From Porticoccaceae bacterium (lineage in GTDB: Bacteria > Pseudomonadota > Gammaproteobacteria > Pseudomonadales > Porticoccaceae): a stretch of DNA of 9,768 bases. The position numbers and the translations under genes were made by a program. The stretch is taken from the NCBI GenBank assembly GCA_030590275.1, contig JAUUYV010000031.1, positions 1 to 9,768 on the forward strand. The letters run 5' to 3'. Shown one piece after another: positions 6,697-9,768 of this stretch. How positions within the stretch are numbered: the stretch's first letter is position 1; each line of letters opens with the position of its first letter. Below the pieces are notes generated by a model. The model saw nothing but the letters and a program-made list of their open reading frames with translations. It ran no database searches and was not told the origin of the DNA.

Positions 6697-8049
6697 ATGA
6701 GCACAGTTAAAAAGCAAAGCGATGATAAACCCTGTATCGAGCTCGAACAGGTCGATTCCGCGCGAATATCCGATCTTAATATCGAGCGGGCCCTGCCTTA
6801 TTTAGATCATTTGCAATCTGGTTTGATCGAAACTCTGCGCCGACCAAAACGCACTATCACCGTTAGTTTCCCCGTAGAAATGGATGACGGTTCGGTCCAG
6901 GTATTTCGTGGTTATCGTGTTGTCCATAACCGCACCATTGGGCCGGGTAAGGGTGGGCTGCGTTTTCACCCCGACTTGAATCTCGACGAAGTGTGTTTGC
7001 TGGCCTCGTTGATGACCTGGAAATGCGCGCTGACCAATGTGCCTTTTGGGGGAGCAAAAGGTGGAGTGGTATGTGATACCAAGGCTTTGTCACTGCGGGA
7101 ATTGCGTCGGGTAACCCGGCGCTTTATTAGTGAGTTGGGTGACAATATCGGCCCACACATCGATATCCCGGCCCCCGACCTTTATACCAATGCTCAGACT
7201 ATGGCGTGGGTGTACGACACCTACGATGTGATGCATTCCGGTAACAATAACCGTGCAGTTGTGACTGGCAAGCCTGAGTCTCTGGGTGGCTCTGCCGGGC
7301 GCACTGGCGCTACTGGGCTCGGTGTCTTTTACGCTACCGAACGTTTAGTCGACACCATGGATATTCGGGGTCTGAAAACGCTCAGGGATGCGGCTGTTGT
7401 GGTACAGGGTTTTGGTAATGTTGGCGCTATTGCCGCCCAGGAGTTTTCTGCGGCGGGAGCAAGGCTTATTGCCTTGAGCGATTCGCAGGGGGGTATTGTC
7501 TGCGAGGAGGGTATCGACCTTGAAGTTGCTACCGAGTACAAGAGCGAGCACGGTACCCTGGTTGGTCTGCCGGGCACCATGAGCCTAACTAACGAAGACT
7601 TGCTCGAGCTTGAGTGCGATGTGCTGGTGCCAGCCGCGGTGGGTGCACAAATCTGCAGTCATAATGCAGCTAATGTTCGTGCCAGGCTGGTGGTAGAAGC
7701 TGCCAACGGACCAATAACCCCAACGGCTGATCAGATACTCGGCGAGCGCGGGATTATCGTACTGCCCGATATCGTTGCCAATGCCGGTGGTGTTATCGTC
7801 AGCTATTTTGAATGGCTGCAAAACCTCGAAAACCAGAGTTGGGAATTGGAGGAAGTGAATCGCAAGTTGCTTAAAAAAATCAATCATGCGGTAGATACAG
7901 TGCTTGAACGTTGGCAATTATTACAGGCGAACCCTCCAGCCAAAGAAGATGGGCAAGCAGAGTTTCCGGTTAATTTACGTACTGCGGCGCTTGTTATTGC
8001 GATTGAACGCCTGGCAGAAGTCGTCGAAGATCGAGGCATTTGGCCTTAG
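6697..8049 (+). CDS. Glu/Leu/Phe/Val-type glutamate dehydrogenase
   Basis: This cytoplasmic hexameric-type enzyme interconverts glutamate and 2-oxoglutarate plus ammonium. The N-terminal substrate domain shows GPGKGGLRFHP (82-92, Lys85), MTWKCALTNVPFGGAKGG (106-123, Lys109 and catalytic Lys121) and PAPD (158-161, catalytic Asp161). TGKPESLGGSAGRTGATG (190-207) leads into the Rossmann domain with VQGFGNVG (236-243). The acidic residue Asp262 near the end of the second strand favours NAD+ over NADP+, which would suit a catabolic role; that is inference. Near the C-terminus, PDIVANAGGVIVSYFEWLQN is a strong family signature, and NLRTAAL...RGIWP closes the protein. At 450 residues it is slightly longer than the usual 410-430, owing to extra residues at the N-terminus and a short insert near QANPPAKEDG. 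The start is the ATG at 6697, with AGGGAA about 11 bases upstream; an ATG at 6692 hits a stop after two codons. No terminator is visible on either side. Confidence 0.95.
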   Translation: MSTVKKQSDDKPCIELEQVDSARISDLNIERALPYLDHLQSGLIETLRRPKRTITVSFPVEMDDGSVQVFRGYRVVHNRTIGPGKGGLRFHPDLNLDEVCLLASLMTWKCALTNVPFGGAKGGVVCDTKALSLRELRRVTRRFISELGDNIGPHIDIPAPDLYTNAQTMAWVYDTYDVMHSGNNNRAVVTGKPESLGGSAGRTGATGLGVFYATERLVDTMDIRGLKTLRDAAVVVQGFGNVGAIAAQEFSAAGARLIALSDSQGGIVCEEGIDLEVATEYKSEHGTLVGLPGTMSLTNEDLLELECDVLVPAAVGAQICSHNAANVRARLVVEAANGPITPTADQILGERGIIVLPDIVANAGGVIVSYFEWLQNLENQSWELEEVNRKLLKKINHAVDTVLERWQLLQANPPAKEDGQAEFPVNLRTAALVIAIERLAEVVEDRGIWP

Positions 8050-8177
8050 TGGTATATAAGTTATTTGATGGTGATAATCAGTCGCAATAGGTTTATACTA
8101 ATTTTCACAGGGGCCTGTTTAAAAAGCACATAATAATCAGTATGTTAAAGATTGAATGCTAGGATCGTGGAGCTTGT

Positions 8178-9101
8178 ATGTCAAATCCCGTAGAACAGTG
8201 GCAACCCGAAGATGGAGCAGAACCAAAAAGCTGGGATGAGGCTGAGACAGCTTGGGATAGACGAGCTGAGGGGCTGGGCGAGAAGACGCCGTTAATAACT
8301 TTTAAAAAAAACCCTAATCTGCCCGGCATTCGCAAGAAAACCCGCAAGAATCTCAACTTTAAAACCCTGCGTTATATGCATGACCATGATGAAAGTGGAG
8401 TCTTGCGCAAGTATTTCTGGCGCTACCCTCTAAAGCATGGCGTGAATTTGCTGCGCAAATTAACCAGTAAGCAGGCCTATGTTCGAGATGGGGATTTTTT
8501 CTTTTATGGACTAAAGGATACTGCTGAGCTCTGCAGGGAGTTCGAGAATCCCAGGACATTGTTGGTGGTTGGGTTTTCTTATTGCCACAAGCCTTTTGAA
8601 TGCCCCGCGGGTCGTTTTACCGACGCCTGTTATCGAGATCAGGATAGCGAGGTGTGTGCTCAGTGTTTCATCGGTAAGTCGATGCATTTTTTACCCCGCG
8701 AACGAATTGTTCCCCTGTTTAGTACCACTGTTCACTACCTGGGAGAGCAGATGGTAAAGCTTCGCGAGACCCGGCCCGATTACGATTTACTATTTTTGAT
8801 CACTGCCTGTGAACTCACATTAGTGATGTTTGGTGTCATTGGTGCGTCGGTAGGTTTCCGCGGTATCGGGGTTCGACTGGACGGCCAAATTTGTAACACC
8901 ATGCGTGCCTTTGAAGCGTCGGAAGAGGGGATTAAACCGGGGTTGGCGATAGTGACTGAGCCCACCCAGGCACGAATGATGGAAGTGTATCGGCAAATTG
9001 ATCAGCAGCTCACTGGGGGTGCGCGGACAGCAGAGTTTGTTTCGTCATCCGCTGCTGCCGTTACGGATGAGCAAATTATTGCTACTGATCGGCTGGGTTA
9101 G
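8178..9101 (+). CDS. Unrecognised cysteine-rich protein, possibly metal or Fe-S binding
   Basis: I do not recognise this 307-residue protein with confidence. Residues 1-60 are charged and probably loosely folded, rich in Trp, Glu, Lys and Arg. A compact region then carries Cys136, Cys142, Cys151, Cys160 and Cys163 (YCHKPFECPAGRF, then VCAQCFIG), followed by Cys211 (ITACELTLVMF) and Cys239 (DGQICNTMRAF). This spacing suggests a metal site or Fe-S cluster. It vaguely recalls the DUF116 layout, with a Cys cluster, an AC..E motif and a final Cys before an acidic Gly-rich turn, but I cannot confirm that. Residues 203-226 are hydrophobic but contain Cys and Glu and look more like a buried core than a membrane segment. 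There is no signal peptide, so it is probably cytoplasmic. The start is firm: GTGGAG lies five bases before the ATG. It follows the glutamate dehydrogenase gene after 128 bp, and I see no functional link to it. Confidence 0.8.
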   Translation: MSNPVEQWQPEDGAEPKSWDEAETAWDRRAEGLGEKTPLITFKKNPNLPGIRKKTRKNLNFKTLRYMHDHDESGVLRKYFWRYPLKHGVNLLRKLTSKQAYVRDGDFFFYGLKDTAELCREFENPRTLLVVGFSYCHKPFECPAGRFTDACYRDQDSEVCAQCFIGKSMHFLPRERIVPLFSTTVHYLGEQMVKLRETRPDYDLLFLITACELTLVMFGVIGASVGFRGIGVRLDGQICNTMRAFEASEEGIKPGLAIVTEPTQARMMEVYRQIDQQLTGGARTAEFVSSSAAAVTDEQIIATDRLG

Positions 9102-9201
9102 TAGGAGACGGCTAGTTGCGGTGGCTAGACATCTGTAGTCACTTGATACATGGTCCCTGAACATTTACGACGAGACATCCGCACACGGTAGTGTATTTGT
9201 C

Positions 9202-9768
9202 TCATTCCGGCGGAAGTATTTCTACCATAAGGTCGTTCGATAAGTCTTCGAGACTTTCGCGGAGCCGTTCGGTATCGAGTCTAGCGGGTAGAACCAGGCT
9301 TGCGTCAAGATTAAATAGCATTTCGCCGGTCATCGGGGCGCTGCCACAATGAGTTTGTAATTTCTCTACGTTAACGCCAAGTTTTGCCAGGCAGGCGCTA
9401 ATTTCACTAACGATACCAGGTCTGTCGTTACCGGTAACAGCAAGTGCGATCGCTTTGTTGGCGGAGGTGTTGGAGACCGGTAGTTCTGAGTAGGCCTGGT
9501 CTTGCGAAGATGGGGCAGGCGGGCTTAGTGGCTTCGATGTTACCTCAGTGTTAACGCGGATGCCTTCGTGAGAGAGTTGTGCGAGGGCTTTTTGCAAGGG
9601 GGCAGTTTGAGCCTCGGTTACGGTGATCTCTAATATCCCAGCGAATTTTCCAGTTAGCTGCGACATACTGCTATGCAACCAGTTGCCGTGATGGTTTTTG
9701 ATGATTTCTGCCAGGCGTTCGACAATACCTGGACGGTCGTCTGCAATGACGGTAATGACTATGGTGGT
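9202..9768 (-). CDS. gcvR: GcvR-like tandem ACT-domain protein (5' end outside the window)
   Basis: The frame is open from base 9768 to the TGA at 9204-9202, giving 188 visible residues; probably only a few N-terminal residues are missing. The first ACT domain is seen at the right edge (TTIVITVIADDRPGIVERLA, continuing through NWLHSSMSQLTGKFAGILEITV). A Pro/Ser-rich linker, KPLSPPAPSSQDQ, follows, and then a second ACT domain from about residue 105 (KAIALAVTGNDRPGIVSEIS to the end). The paired DRPGIV turns and the NWLxSSMSxLxGxFAG stretch are typical of GcvR and close relatives. In E. coli, GcvR binds GcvA and holds the glycine-cleavage operon repressed when glycine is low; it is not itself a DNA binder. 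Assigning that role here is inference. A TTG at 9678 could be mistaken for the start, but it lies inside the first ACT domain. No gcvA or gcvTHP gene is visible. Confidence 0.87.
   Translation of the reverse strand, partial: TTIVITVIADDRPGIVERLAEIIKNHHGNWLHSSMSQLTGKFAGILEITVTEAQTAPLQKALAQLSHEGIRVNTEVTSKPLSPPAPSSQDQAYSELPVSNTSANKAIALAVTGNDRPGIVSEISACLAKLGVNVEKLQTHCGSAPMTGEMLFNLDASLVLPARLDTERLRESLEDLSNDLMVEILPPE

Noticed and set aside
8050..8177. Promoter before the cysteine-rich gene (TATACT at 8094-8099)
   Set aside because: The box looks like a -10, but the nearest -35-like hexamer (TTGATG, 8065-8070) is 23 bp away, too far for a normal sigma-70 promoter. A promoter may exist but cannot be supported.
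9102..9201. Terminator between the convergent cysteine-rich and GcvR-like genes
   Set aside because: Only a 4-bp ACAC/GTGT stem near 9184-9195 is visible, with no T-run.

Overview
The window reads as ordinary chromosomal sequence from a gammaproteobacterium. TrpS, BioA, TtcA, the YmdB-type macrodomain protein and the GcvR-like protein all resemble gammaproteobacterial versions, and coding density and codon use look even throughout. A marine Cellvibrionales-like lineage is plausible, but I cannot fix the lineage from this sequence. I see no insertion sequence, phage gene, tRNA, rRNA or CRISPR array.

Layout. At the left edge, on the minus strand, lie the first 38 codons of a cytochrome b561-like gene (114 to the edge). 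Upstream of it is an FMN-dependent alpha-hydroxy-acid (lactate-type) dehydrogenase gene (1422-256, minus), full length except for one in-frame amber codon at 870-868. A divergent regulatory region with a perfect 9-bp inverted repeat (1484-1514) separates it from trpS (plus). trpS converges on bioA (3931-2651, minus) with only 25 bp between their stop codons. A second divergent region, with another perfect 9-bp inverted repeat (3951-3973), separates bioA from a gene for an exported DUF547 protein. That gene ends at a textbook intrinsic terminator (4924-4947).

The right half starts with ttcA and, 23 bp downstream, a macrodomain gene, probably one transcription unit. A catabolic-type glutamate dehydrogenase gene follows, then a gene I do not recognise, whose product carries a conserved-looking cysteine cluster (8178-9101). 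At the right edge, on the minus strand, is a GcvR-like tandem ACT-domain gene whose first codons lie outside the window.

Functionally this is mostly housekeeping: tryptophan charging, biotin synthesis, tRNA 2-thiolation, ADP-ribose chemistry, glutamate/2-oxoglutarate interconversion and probable control of glycine cleavage. The items most worth a second look are the amber-interrupted dehydrogenase, the unrecognised cysteine-rich protein and the two inverted repeats in the divergent promoter regions. I do not see a convincing new multi-gene system.
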